From NCBI GenBank assembly GCA_963170185.1, contig CAUJGS010000043.1, positions 1-38,354 on the forward strand: a DNA stretch of 38,354 nucleotides, given 5' to 3'. Below are positions 15,116-25,700 of the stretch, in pieces; the stretch's first letter is position 1; each line of letters begins with the position of its first letter. The translations under genes were made by a program, and so were the position numbers. This stretch comes from Bdellovibrionota bacterium. Its GTDB lineage: Bacteria; Bdellovibrionota; Bdellovibrionia; Bdellovibrionales; JAMPXM01. The notes below the pieces were generated by a model. The model worked only from the letters and a program-made list of their open reading frames with translations, was not told the DNA's origin and made no database searches.

Positions 15116-16369
15116 TTATAGACAGATTGAGGGTGCCGCGAAGCTTGTTCCCGGTATCCTGGTCAGCTGGCCTTCCGAACCATCACCTTTTGGATCGAAA
15201 CGTAAACGTCCGCTGCTATCAGCTTCAAAGAAGATGCGTGGCGGGCCGTCTTTGCGTTTTAGGGCGTACGTACCAAGCGACTTAAATAAATTCGCTGTTG
15301 GCAGATTCACCGTTGGCAATGCGACGAGGTCAGCCACCTTATAGAGGCCGGGGTCGATAACATTGAGTGCGGCGTTCGGGACGAGGCCTCCATGACCAGC
15401 CGCGCGCGTGATCCAGGCAAGGAAGTCGGCCTCAACCGGAATAACTTGCGAGGCAACAGACTTTCCGTGATAAGCCGCAGCCAAAGCCGGCCCTCCTGTA
15501 ACTTGCCCACGAAGAAAGTCCGCCTTTTGATCGCCATCGATATCGATTCCGTCTTGCACCCGTTTTGGTACAACGACACCAAGAGCCCAGTGACGAACCA
15601 AAGCATTGTTCGCTGAGGTATGAAGCTTATGACCTTTATGGTCGAGTGAGCCGACGGTCAGCACCCCAGGCATCATCGAAAACAGATTCACGAAGCTTGG
15701 TCCAAAGTTTCCGCCCGCGACCACAACCGGAACTCCAGCTTTTTCCAAACGTGCGAAGATCTCGTGTAGTTCTTGAATCTTGAGGTCCGGCCGGTCGGTC
15801 CAAAGTTTTTCGAAAATTCGACCCATGTATGTCTCGATATTCGAGGCGTCGATCTCAGGGAAACTTGCATCGTCCGGAAAGAGGTCCGCTTTAAATGCCG
15901 ACAAGCGGAGCGGGTTTTCTTGCGAAATATTGATGCGCGAATAACGCTTTCTTCCGGATTCAATATCCTTCACCAGCGGCTCCAAAAACTCCGCGAGCTC
16001 AGGTAAAGAAAGGCTTCCCTCCATATTCATACGTTCTGTTTTGTGTCCCGACTGACGAGCAAGAGCCTCGACCAGTTCGCCATGGAAAAGCTCGGGAATT
16101 CCATCACCGTCGATATCGACAATGCGACCCTTTGGGTTGAGAAGAATCTCCTCTTCGCTAAATGCCGACGGATCGGTCGGGCTTTCGGAAGTCGGGAAGT
16201 TATCGACGATAAGAACCGGCTCTTTTGACCGACAAGCGGCCTGCAAACGCTCTTCACCACTCGCATGAGCTTGACCAAACGGCATCATTGAAACCGCCGT
16301 CAAACACAGTGTGAGTCCAGAGATCCCTTTAAGAGCCAAGCTTCGTCCAATACGAGTGTTTGCAAGCAT
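15116..16369 (-). CDS. Secreted subtilisin-like (S8) serine protease, abrupt C-terminus
   Basis: This 417-residue protein has a signal peptide (about residues 11-36, ending AHA) and an S8 fold. The triad candidates are D56 (VLIVDNFP), H96 (LFHGELVE) and S409 (GTSFAAP); VVVAGGNFG supplies the oxyanion Asn. Two calcium-loop-like D-x-D-x-D segments (DIDGDGIPE, DIDGDQKAD) are inserted. The chain stops only eight residues after the catalytic Ser (PSICL), whereas subtilases normally continue with the rest of the GTSxAAP helix and another helix or more. It is therefore either 3'-truncated or an unusual short form. The ATG with GGGAGG 5 nt upstream was chosen over a TTG 18 nt earlier. No prodomain is obvious. 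Confidence 0.82.
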   Translation of the reverse strand: MLANTRIGRSLALKGISGLTLCLTAVSMMPFGQAHASGEERLQAACRSKEPVLIVDNFPTSESPTDPSAFSEEEILLNPKGRIVDIDGDGIPELFHGELVEALARQSGHKTERMNMEGSLSLPELAEFLEPLVKDIESGRKRYSRINISQENPLRLSAFKADLFPDDASFPEIDASNIETYMGRIFEKLWTDRPDLKIQELHEIFARLEKAGVPVVVAGGNFGPSFVNLFSMMPGVLTVGSLDHKGHKLHTSANNALVRHWALGVVVPKRVQDGIDIDGDQKADFLRGQVTGGPALAAAYHGKSVASQVIPVEADFLAWITRAAGHGGLVPNAALNVIDPGLYKVADLVALPTVNLPTANLFKSLGTYALKRKDGPPRIFFEADSSGRLRFDPKGDGSEGQLTRIPGTSFAAPSICL

Positions 16370-16546
16370 CTGAGCCTCCCTTTTCAAGGAGAGTCATATC
16401 GCGAATCAGAGCCAAAGCCTGACTTATAGTTTTTTTGGATAAGACCAAGATTCGCTTATAAGCCAATTCCAATTCAGGTGCCGTAGAGTGTCCGATCAGG
16501 AAAATCCTCCAAAAGATTTTTCCAAACCTGAAGGCGAGGACCAATA

Positions 16547-16571
16547 GGTGGAGCCCCAGCGAGGCTCCGCC
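16547..16571 (-). terminator. Hairpin downstream of the peroxiredoxin gene
   Basis: GGTGGAGCC and GGCTCCGCC form a 9-bp stem with one imperfect pair and a 7-nt loop, 5 nt beyond the bcp stop. It is well placed to end bcp transcription but is not followed by a U-run on the minus strand. The rest of the 16370-16576 gap holds only AT-rich sequence with CTTATAAG-like motifs, probably the subtilase promoter region. Confidence 0.45.
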
Positions 16572-16576
16572 CATAA

Positions 16577-17038
16577 CTACTTCGCGATTTCTTGTAAGTC
16601 GCGAAGAAGAGCTTCTTCGTGACCTTGAGGATTTACCTTCTCGTAGATCTTCGTCAAAACACCAGATGGATTCACCAGGAATGTCGTGCGATCCCAGTAC
16701 ATCGTGCCTTTGTACTCGGTCTGGCCAACTCCAAGGGCTGTTAAAAGTGTCGTTTTAGGGTCTGCCAATAGTTCGACCGCAAACGAGTACTTGTTGCAGA
16801 AGTCTTTGTGCGACTGGACGTCATCCGCGCTCAAGCCCACGACATTCACACCCAGTTTTTCGAACTGGCTCTTTGTGGCCGTGAATGACTTCCCTTGAAT
16901 CGTGCAGCCCGGAGTGTCGTCTTTGGGGTAAACATAGAGCACCAGGTACTTGCCCGCATAATCCGCCAAAGTTCGAGTTTTGCCGTCTTGGTTGTCCAGT
17001 TTGAAGTCTGGAAACTTATCACCCGTACGTACTTTCAC
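16577..17038 (-). CDS. bcp: Peroxiredoxin Bcp/PrxQ (thiol peroxidase)
   Basis: This 153-residue cytosolic peroxidase reduces H2O2 and organic hydroperoxides using thioredoxin-type reductants. The peroxidatic cysteine is C45 in DDTPGCTIQ. The resolving Cys found five residues later in E. coli Bcp is absent (Lys instead). A second Cys, C81 in KDFCNKY, sits where the alpha3-type PrxQ enzymes carry theirs, so an atypical two-Cys mechanism is likely. Length and motifs otherwise match the family. The start is a GTG preceded by GGGGGAGG; the first residues (KVRTGDKFPDF) match the family N-terminus. Divergent from terC. Confidence 0.94.
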   Translation of the reverse strand: MKVRTGDKFPDFKLDNQDGKTRTLADYAGKYLVLYVYPKDDTPGCTIQGKSFTATKSQFEKLGVNVVGLSADDVQSHKDFCNKYSFAVELLADPKTTLLTALGVGQTEYKGTMYWDRTTFLVNPSGVLTKIYEKVNPQGHEEALLRDLQEIAK

Positions 17039-17170
17039 TTTTCCTCCCCCTTGTTTTCAGTCAATCGGTTGGAAAGCATCCCGGATTTCATGCGGGAACT
17101 CAAGGAACCCGTCTGGTCTGTTCAGATTTTCCTTGTCGCGTAATCGGCGATCACAATAGCCTCTTAACAT

Positions 17171-17872
17171 ATGGATATAAATCTGCTTGCGACCTTCGCC
17201 CTTCTCGTCGGCCTGGAAGTTGTCCTTGGTATCGATAATATTCTTTTAATATCCATTCTAACGGATCGACTCCCGCAAGAACTTCGGTCAAAAGCCCGAG
17301 TTCTTGGTTTGGGATTAGCCCTGGCCCTTCGCTGCCTGCTTTTGCTGGGTGCGTCCTACATCGTCAAACTCAGCGATCCTGTCTTCATGGGACTTAGCTA
17401 CAAGAGCATGATCTTACTCGCGGGCGGCGGCTTCTTGCTCTACAAAGCGATCAAGGAAATCCACCACGTCGTTGAGGGCTCACACGGAGCCGAGGCTAGC
17501 GACGGCAAAGCCGCAAGCTTTTCTGGAATCATCATGCAGATCATTCTTCTAGATCTGGTGTTTTCAATTGATTCCGTCATCACTGCGGTCGGCCTCACCG
17601 ACAATCTCTGGGTGATCTATTCTTCGGTCATTGTCTCGTTTTGCCTTGTATTGATCTTCTCGCGCCCGATTGCGGAGTTTGTTCAAAAACACGCGACTCT
17701 CAAAATTCTCGCGCTCTCTTTCTTGATCACAATCGGCGTCACGCTTGGGGTTGAAGGCCTCGGACACGAGGTACCGAAGGCCTACATTTATCTTCCGATG
17801 GCATTTGGTTTGATGGTGGAGCTTCTTCAGCTCCGCTTTAGTTACAACCAAGGGCGAAAGAAAGTGACATAA
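17171..17872 (+). CDS. terC: TerC-family integral membrane protein (probable metal efflux)
   Basis: This 233-residue protein has about seven hydrophobic spans and the two family signatures with acidic residues in membrane segments: GLEVVLGIDNILLISI near the N-terminus and LLDLVFSIDSVITAVG in the middle. TerC/Alx/MeeF proteins export manganese, in some cases to supply exported metalloenzymes, and affect tellurite resistance; the exact ion here is not known. The ATG lacks a good Shine-Dalgarno sequence. I looked in the 132-nt divergent gap for a yybP-ykoY manganese riboswitch and did not see one. Convergent with the CoA-transferase gene, with 10 nt between stops. Confidence 0.92.
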   Translation: MDINLLATFALLVGLEVVLGIDNILLISILTDRLPQELRSKARVLGLGLALALRCLLLLGASYIVKLSDPVFMGLSYKSMILLAGGGFLLYKAIKEIHHVVEGSHGAEASDGKAASFSGIIMQIILLDLVFSIDSVITAVGLTDNLWVIYSSVIVSFCLVLIFSRPIAEFVQKHATLKILALSFLITIGVTLGVEGLGHEVPKAYIYLPMAFGLMVELLQLRFSYNQGRKKVT

Positions 17873-17882
17873 AGAAGCTGGC

Positions 17883-19187
17883 TTAACGAAGCTCTTCTTC
17901 CCACGCCAGTTTAAGGCGTTCGCGATCTTCCGGATGCGCCAAGGATATCAAAGCCTCGGCCCGACGACGAAGCGTCAGACCAACTAGATTTTTGGCGCCA
18001 TACTCGGTAACGACCCAATGGATATGCGACCGCGTGGTCGTGACGCCGGCTCGAGCTTTAAGACTCGAAACGATGCGGCTGTATCCTTTCTCGCTTCGCG
18101 AAGAAAACGCCATGATAGGTTTTCCGCCGGCGCTCAAAGCCGCTCCCCGCATAAAGTCCATCTGCCCACCAACGCCGCTGATAATACGACTGCCAATAGA
18201 ATCCGCGCACACCTGCCCGGTGAGATCGATTTCGACACATGAATTGATCGCCACAACCTTCGGATTCCGCGCGATCACATTGGGTTGATTCACGTAGCTG
18301 GCTTCAAGCTGCACGACACTTGGATTGTCGTCGATGTAGTCATAAAGCGCCCGTGAACCTGTAACGAAAGTCGAAACCGTTTTTCCCGGATGTACGACCT
18401 TTTGCGAATTGTCGACAGCTCCAGACTTGATGAGCTCGAGGGCGTGATCACTCCACATCTCAGAGTGAATGCCGAGATTCTTGTGATGCTTCAAAGCGGC
18501 CATACATGCATCGGGGATCGCGCCAATTCCCGCCTGTAGCGTCGAACCATCTTCCACAATCGAAGCCACATTTTCGCCAATTCTCTTTGCCACTTCGTTT
18601 TGCGGGCGCGACGGCACCTCCGGCAAAGCCTCATCCACCTCGATAAACTGCGAAACCTTGGAGATATGAATCAAACCATCGCCGTGAACGCGAGGCATCT
18701 TCGGATTGATCTGAGCCACGACATACTTCGCCGACTCAACAGCGGCACGCGCGCAATCCACGCTCGTTCCAAGCGAACAGTAACCATGTCGATCCGGAGG
18801 AGAGAGATGAACAAATGCGACATCCAGCGGATATCTTCTCAAGCGAAACAGCGAGGGCGTTTCGCTTAGAAAAATCGGCAGATAGTCGACCGAATCGTAG
18901 TTCAGGTAGCGCCTTAAGTTCTTGCCGACAAAGAGATTCACTATTCGCACGGCTTTCGCCAGCGCTTCTGATAAATCGGGCGGCGTTTCAGTATGCAAGT
19001 GAACAATCTCACACGGCGGCAATGAAGAAGCCTGGTCGACCAGATTTCGCAACAAGACCAGCGGTGTTGCGGCGCCAGCATGAACGAAAATTCTCAATGG
19101 CTCCCCAATTGCTCGCGAGCTTGAACTGTAGAGGGAGTGAAATGGCTGAAGGTCGATCTTTACGTATTGTTTCGGATTATTGGTCAT
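17883..19187 (-). CDS. Acetyl-CoA hydrolase/4-hydroxybutyrate CoA-transferase family enzyme
   Basis: This 434-residue family-I CoA-transferase moves CoA between acyl-CoA and a free acid such as acetate, 4-hydroxybutyrate, propionate or succinate, through a glutamyl-CoA thioester. The catalytic Glu is probably E243 in GIHSEMWSDHALEL. Other family marks are DRHGYCSLGTSVD, LQAGIGAIPDA, GVGGQMDFMRGA with a Gly-rich CoA loop, and VVTEYGAKNLVGLT near the C-terminus. Length is normal. Its substrate cannot be told from sequence. It diverges from a small secreted protein gene across 89 nt. Confidence 0.9.
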   Translation of the reverse strand: MTNNPKQYVKIDLQPFHSLYSSSSRAIGEPLRIFVHAGAATPLVLLRNLVDQASSLPPCEIVHLHTETPPDLSEALAKAVRIVNLFVGKNLRRYLNYDSVDYLPIFLSETPSLFRLRRYPLDVAFVHLSPPDRHGYCSLGTSVDCARAAVESAKYVVAQINPKMPRVHGDGLIHISKVSQFIEVDEALPEVPSRPQNEVAKRIGENVASIVEDGSTLQAGIGAIPDACMAALKHHKNLGIHSEMWSDHALELIKSGAVDNSQKVVHPGKTVSTFVTGSRALYDYIDDNPSVVQLEASYVNQPNVIARNPKVVAINSCVEIDLTGQVCADSIGSRIISGVGGQMDFMRGAALSAGGKPIMAFSSRSEKGYSRIVSSLKARAGVTTTRSHIHWVVTEYGAKNLVGLTLRRRAEALISLAHPEDRERLKLAWEEELR

Positions 19188-19276
19188 AAATTCTCGATCA
19201 AAACACTCGAGACGGACAATGACAATAGAGAGAAACTTCGCTAGGTCTCTTCGTATCGCACAAACGGAGGGTTAAA

Positions 19277-19780
19277 ATGTCTCAACCGACTGTCATTCGT
19301 ACGATCGCTATCAACTTGCTAGCCACGGGCCTTGTCACGGCGCTCTTGCCTGTTTCGGCACCAGCCTCGGAGTCAAGCTTCACGTCTTCAAACCTTACAC
19401 TGACCTGCAGCATGGTGGAGGGTTTTACCCAAGCTCAGTTTGCGGGCTCGGTGGTGATTTCAGACCACGCGACGGCCGACTCAAAAGAGGTTCTTGCAAG
19501 TGCTGATTTCGACTTCTCGACAAGCCGCAAGGTTATCGAAGGACCAGACGAGGCTCCAGTCGTTCGCGAAATCAAAGAACAGTTTGCGGCGGTAAACGCG
19601 AGCGCGGTCACTGAGTACATCCCCGCCGGACAGCTCTTTGTTCACGAGGCTCTCGCGGTCGAAGTCATCGCTGAAAACACCAATGGCACAAAAACCGTCT
19701 TGCGCGCGATCCCGCAAGCACCGGGTTTAAACGCCACGCTTCTACACGACGGGCTCCCTTACCGAGCCCGCTGCGAGTAA
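19277..19780 (+). CDS. Secreted protein of unknown function, 167 residues
   Basis: I do not recognise this family. A signal peptide (about residues 8-31, ending APAS) precedes a beta-rich, mildly acidic domain. Only two cysteines remain in the mature chain, one near the start (LTCSMVEG) and one at the penultimate position (ARCE), so a single disulphide tying the ends together is likely. GGAGGG lies 5 nt upstream of the ATG, a strong start. One base separates its stop from that of the convergent macroglobulin gene. Confidence 0.7.
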   Translation: MSQPTVIRTIAINLLATGLVTALLPVSAPASESSFTSSNLTLTCSMVEGFTQAQFAGSVVISDHATADSKEVLASADFDFSTSRKVIEGPDEAPVVREIKEQFAAVNASAVTEYIPAGQLFVHEALAVEVIAENTNGTKTVLRAIPQAPGLNATLLHDGLPYRARCE

Positions 19781-19781
19781 T

Positions 19782-22700
19782 TTAAGGTTTTGCCGCGCCA
19801 AGAACCTTCATCTTGGCGCCGGTCGAATACGCATTGAATTCCGGTGCGTAAATCGACTGGATCGTTGCCGGACCTATTCGGAAATTTCCAGCCATGTTTG
19901 CACGCAAGCGATAACGGAACGTGTACTCTCCGACCGGCAAATAGGAGAAGAAGAAGTTCGTTCCGCTATCTCTAACCTCTTCAAACCAGGAAATTCCTAA
20001 ATCATAGCGATAGCCCGAGCGAACATTTTCCGGCTCAAGACCCGCCGCGCGTGGGTCACGCAAGTGAACATACTCGGCCGCGTGTTTAAGACGAATGGAC
20101 ACCTGAACTTCAATCTGATCACCGACTCGAATCTGTTCACCTTCGCCAAGAGGCTTCAGTGTCCATTCCTTTCCGTCGTTCTCTCGCTTGAAATACCGTC
20201 TTGATATCTGAAAAAAATCACCGCGATCTTCTTTCGGAAGTTCGTCCGTCGAAAAATGCCAAACGGCCGAAGCAAACGCGAAGCCGGGGGTCGTCTTGGA
20301 AACCTTGATCCGGGAGTTCTGCTTAGCCGAAACTTTCTCTCCCTCAATTACGATCTGATTTTTTCTTCCCGTGTACTTATCCGGCTCGAAGACAAACGAC
20401 GTCTTTTGGGAACCGAGATCGACTTCGACCTCTTCTCGAACCCCGAGAGCCGCCGTCTTATCCAGGAAATGAGCTAGCGAATAAATAGATTCCGCTGTCG
20501 CGCGCGTCGACTTCCAATGATTAAGCTTCTTATTTAAGAAGAGCCACTGAACGAGACCATCAAGCTTCTGATTCGCCGGTTCTAGCTCGAGAAGCGCTCG
20601 AATACTGAATGCATGAGTTTCGATCGTGTCGTTGTACCAAAGCCACGAACGGTCTTCCTGAGCCCAGAACGTGCCCTGCTCGTCGTTGGATTTGGCCGAG
20701 TCCATAACCGAATCCCAGACGAGTTTCGCTTCGGCGTCTCGCTTAAGACGTTTGAGCGTTAACGCCAAGTACCCTTTTAGCAAGGGAGAATGGCGTTGCC
20801 ATTTGCCAAAGCTATAGTCCAAAAGCCGTTTTCGATAGGCGTCGTCAAACAATCCGCGCGACCAAGATGCGTCGGGGTACTGACTGACAGCGAAATTCAC
20901 CAAAGTGATGAACTCATGACAGCAGTCGTCTCGCATCATCTGCTCGAGATCCGAGTCGAGCCAGCCTTTCACATAAGTCCAGGCTTTCACGACAACATCC
21001 TTCGGCACATCGACTTGAAACTCCAACGCTCGACCGAAACCAAGAAGCATGTAGAGCGTCATGTACTTATCGGCCGGGCCGCCTTGAAACCAAGGAAAAC
21101 CACCGGAAGGAAGCTGCATCTTCTTTAACTTCGCAAGCGCGCTTTCGCGCTCGGCCGTGGCGACTCGGCTATCTAAGACGTTTACAAGATCGTCGTTCTC
21201 GCGACTGGATCCGCCTTGGGCCTCTTGCAACCAAGGGCTCTCTTCCAAAGTCATTCGGCGATTGGCATCGACATCGTCAAAGCGTTCCAGGCGTTCTTTA
21301 CGCTTCGACATCTCAAGAGCCATCTTCTGAATCGACGGATACTTTTTAAACAGCGAGGTCACAATTCCGGTGGAAAGGAATCGGTTCAGCGTCTGTTCCG
21401 TACACTCATAGGGGTACTTGATGAGATACGGGAGCGCTCGAAGAACGCCGTAAAACAATTGTCCATCGACCGTCACAACCATCTTCTCGTTGATCAAGGT
21501 CGGGTCGTTTGCTTTAGCGAGGTCTTCGAATGTCATGGTCTTGCTGGACTTGTTTTTAAGAGTCACAAAGCGAGACTGCGCAAGATGCATACGACTAGGA
21601 AGAACAGGGAACGGCTTGCGTTCGCCATCGCTATAAGTCACGCCTTTTTGCTTTGCCGTCGCGATCACCTTAAACGCATACTGCCCGACCGACCTCGGAG
21701 TTTTAAGAACAAAGGTCGCAGTCGTGGTTCCACTTTTGTCGACCCGGAACGTGCGCTTTACATCTTTTGCCTGCAACCCGAAGCTTTGCAGAGCCGATTT
21801 TCCTGTAAGCGGATTCTCGATTTCAAATACGAGATCTCCACTGAGAGGAACCTGGCCGGCGTTATTGATCGCGACTTTGACTTCGGCCTCATCGCCTTCC
21901 CTCAAAAACCGTGGAGCATAAGTACGCACCATGAGTTCTTTGACGGACTTCGTCTCCTGAGAGACGGTCCCGCCCCGAATGTCCTTCGTGATAGCGTGTG
22001 CGTAAACCTGCCAGGAGGTCACTGAGTCCGGCACCTGAAATTCAAAACCCACGGCCCCATTTGCGTCGGTCACCAAGTGCGGCTGAAAAAACGCGGTCTC
22101 GGAGAATTCGCTTCGGATCTGAACAGACGAGGCCTGATCAGCGGCACTTGGACCGCCTCCCGTCGCATCACTCATCTTCGTCTTTTTTAACTCTTTTGCC
22201 GCAAAGCTCTTAGATTGTGCCACATTGGAATCTTCTCTGAGTTCAGATCTCGCCGCCGACATCGGCGCCGCAGCCGATTCCATATCGGCCGAATACCCCA
22301 AATTCGCTCGGCGCCCCGGAACCATGCGACCTCTTCGGCCAGGGCCTCCGATGCCGTAATTGTCGTAAAAGCCGAGTGCATCGGCTGTTGGAGGCGATGG
22401 ACGATGCTTGGTCACAAAACTACCTCGACTAGCCTGCCCGTAGACTGTGCTCAAACTCCAAAGCGGACTTAGCGCCCCAAATCTCGTTGGGTACAACGAA
22501 GAGATCGTTCGGTACTGATGAGCCCCAAACAGATCAAGACTTCGATCATACATGTAGGCGAGCACCTCGGCTTCGCCTTTGCCAAGCGGCTTATTTTTTT
22601 TATCTGCCACCGTGATTCGAAACGTCTCTTTTGAGCCCGGGCGAATCTGATCGCGGAAGGTGGTGTACTTGATCTCTAGTTCACGATCCGTCCATGGAAC

Positions 22701-25700
22701 CGTGAGATTCACTTCCTGCTTCATCACTTGGTGATCACGAAGACCTTTGACCAAGACAGTCAGTCCGCCACGATCCGTTTTGGTGATAGGAACTTTGATC
22801 AGCGCCGACCCTTTTCCCACCTCGATTTCATCTCGCTTAACGCGAACACCCTCTCGATACATTTCCATCGTGAGGCGTTGTGATTTTAAACCGCTGAACA
22901 CAAGGATCTTCGCCGTCTCACCCACTTCGTAAGACGCTTTGTCCGAAAGCAGTAGGATTGGGAACTGAAGCTTCGGATTCTTCTCCTCCGCAACAAGAAT
23001 ATGACGTGAAACGGAAACCGGAGTTCCGAGTTCGTCTTTGCATTCGAACGTGATTTTATAAACGCCGGACTCTTTAAAGCCGTCGAGGTTCAATTTGGCG
23101 ACGCCGCTCGCGTCCGTTTTTATATTCTCCGCTCGAACGACTTCACCGTCTGGCCAACCTGTGGCAATGACTTCCCACCGTGCATCTGTCTCCCACCGCG
23201 AACGAACTTCGTCATCTGCGTGTTTTCCTCGCTTTGGGTCCGCCAATGGGTCTCGATCCGAAAAAAGCCGTGCGTCTCGCGAGAGTTCGGCCGGCAAAGG
23301 AGTGTCGTTCGGTTGACGCAAGCGATGAACCTTGTAGCTTCCGGACACCGCCTTGGGTTTACCACTGAGACTTGCAACCGATATCTTGGCTTCGACTTTC
23401 TCATGAACCACAGAAAAGCGACTCTCGATATCGATCTGAGCTTCCAGGTTTTGAAATCCTATTCGGAAAGACTTCTCCCCAGAACGCGTCTCGCCACCTT
23501 CATCCGTTACGCCGGCTTCAATCGAAAAGTTATAGCTGAGATCTTTCGCACGTTTTGGATCAGAACTCATGCGTTCGTCGGCCGCTGGGGTGAATGTGAT
23601 TTCAAATGTACCATCGGCTCGCATCGCCGATTCACCTGTCGCAATTGTCTGCGGTGGGGCTGGCGGAAACCACCATGACCAGCCGTAGTACGACCACCAA
23701 AGTGGAGCACGTGGAGAACGCGTCACTCGCCATCTGACGGATCCACTGCTAACCGGAAGACCGAAGTAATACTTGGCCTCGCCCTTGATCGTCGCTGGCT
23801 TATTTAAACGAAGAGGCGTAACCGAGTCCGTGATCGTCGTTTCAAACGTCGGACGTTTATACTCTTCAACACGAATCTGTGAACGCCCCGAATAACCGCC
23901 AGTGACCTCCACGGTCCAAGATCCCAAAGGACGTCCGGTCGGAATCGTGAACTCGCCAGAGGATGTGCCGAACTGATTGGATTTTAGAACCTTCGTCGCA
24001 ACGACTTGGTAGTTCGGATCTCTTAGCTGCACATTGACCGCTTCGCCCTCTTTCACAGCCTGGTAGCCGGCTTTATAGGGCTCACCATGATACGACACGA
24101 CTTTGAAGAAGACCTTTTGGTCCGGCCGATAGATCGAACGATCTGTGTAGACCAAGGACTCACGACGATCTGGACTCCTATAGGAGTCACGAAAGTAAAC
24201 ACCTTCCATTAGGTAGGACTCGTGAGAGTCCTTTTTGGCATACAAGAAGTAGTTCCAATACTCCGTATTCAAGCGCACCGGTTCCGAGAAAGACACATAG
24301 CCATGAGCATCGGCCTTTTTTGTTTCGACAAGCTCAGGCGAGCGATCCCAACGGTAGCGGTAAAGACGCACTTCCGATTGCGACGCCGGGTTTCCCGAGT
24401 CTCCATAAAGAACTCGAGACTCCAACCCCTTTTTCTCGCCACCGACCACACTCAACACGACATTCGTGTTGATGTGTCGAACTTGAAAAATCACGTTATC
24501 GGAACTCGAAAAATCCGCCCGACTACTGGACTCGATGACGTAAGCTCCAGGACCAGGTAGTTTTGGTGCAATCAGCTTTCGATGAAACGAATAATCCGGC
24601 GTCGGCTCCAGAGCCACGTCCCAGTCGGCGATCGGTTTTTCGGTACCTTTACGAAGAAACTCCAAATACTCATAGGACAAGATCGGATCGCCACCCGAAA
24701 ACTTCCGTTTAAAAGCCTGCTCAAGACTAACCCTGTAGGCACGGAAATAGATCCGCTTCATGTTTTTAAAGTTTACGACCAGCGAATTCTTTGGAGACTT
24801 CGCACCTTGAAAGTCGACCCCCATCGCCATGATTCGGTACTCTGGACGCTCGATTTCGTGAACGATCGACTCACACGTCTTGCCGCCGTAAGAGGATGGG
24901 TGCTTTTGATACCCACTAAGAGCCACTTCGCGAGCATCAACGCGCGCACCAGGCATCCCGCTCTGTAAAATCATATCGGCCAATAAGGCCTGTCCACGCG
25001 CCCACCAAGGCTGGTTTTGATTGCGTTCCTGAAACGCTTTTAGTCGCAACCGAATATTGTCGCGGTCTAGCGCCTCTGTTTGAATGCCATGAAACGTGTC
25101 ATAGAGCACATAACGTGCTTCCATCGCCGCTTCGAGATGCCCCGAACGAATGTGAAACTCGCGAAGTTCGCCAAGCCAGGACGCAATTCGTACCAACGGA
25201 TGGACCTTGTCGTCGGCGGCGGGAATTCTCTTTGTGAAACCTTCGGTGGTTTTGTCGAGTTTCACCAGGTAGGAGTTCGCCGATTGCTCGGGGTTCCAGT
25301 ATTGTGAGTTACGAAGATGCTCGACCGCCATATAGGTGACCGCGTCGCGAAGCGACGGGCGCACTCCCATCGGAAACGAGTTCTTCACAAAATGATCGCC
25401 ATAAATCGCCGGTGGCGATTTATCTAAAACGGCCTGATTCTCAGCGGAAGAAAGAATCGTATCGAAAGACTTACCGATTTCACTTCCGATTTGTTCCGTC
25501 GTCCAAGCCTTGAGATCGACCTTGTCCTGACCGACAGTTTTCTCGCGACCTCGTATTTCCCAGCTATACATCTGGTAGTAGCTCATCAGCGCGTGAGCAT
25601 AGTAGAGATCAACTAAAACTCGGCCTTCCGGGCGTTTAGGCCAGGCCTCCGATTTTAGCTCGCGAACGGCGGTTTCATAGCCGTGCAGCCCAATTCGGAG

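Noticed and set aside
15307-15606. Frameshift in the subtilase gene suggested by a second minus-strand frame.
   Set aside because: The main frame is continuous through the triad and Ser motif; the other frame has no subtilase-like continuation.
17039-17170. Manganese (yybP-ykoY) riboswitch ahead of terC.
   Set aside because: Expected because some terC-family genes have one, but I could not find its conserved loops.
21216-22025. 269-codon plus-strand open frame opposite the macroglobulin gene.
   Set aside because: It lies wholly antisense to a well-supported gene, has no family motifs and has low-complexity composition typical of a shadow frame.
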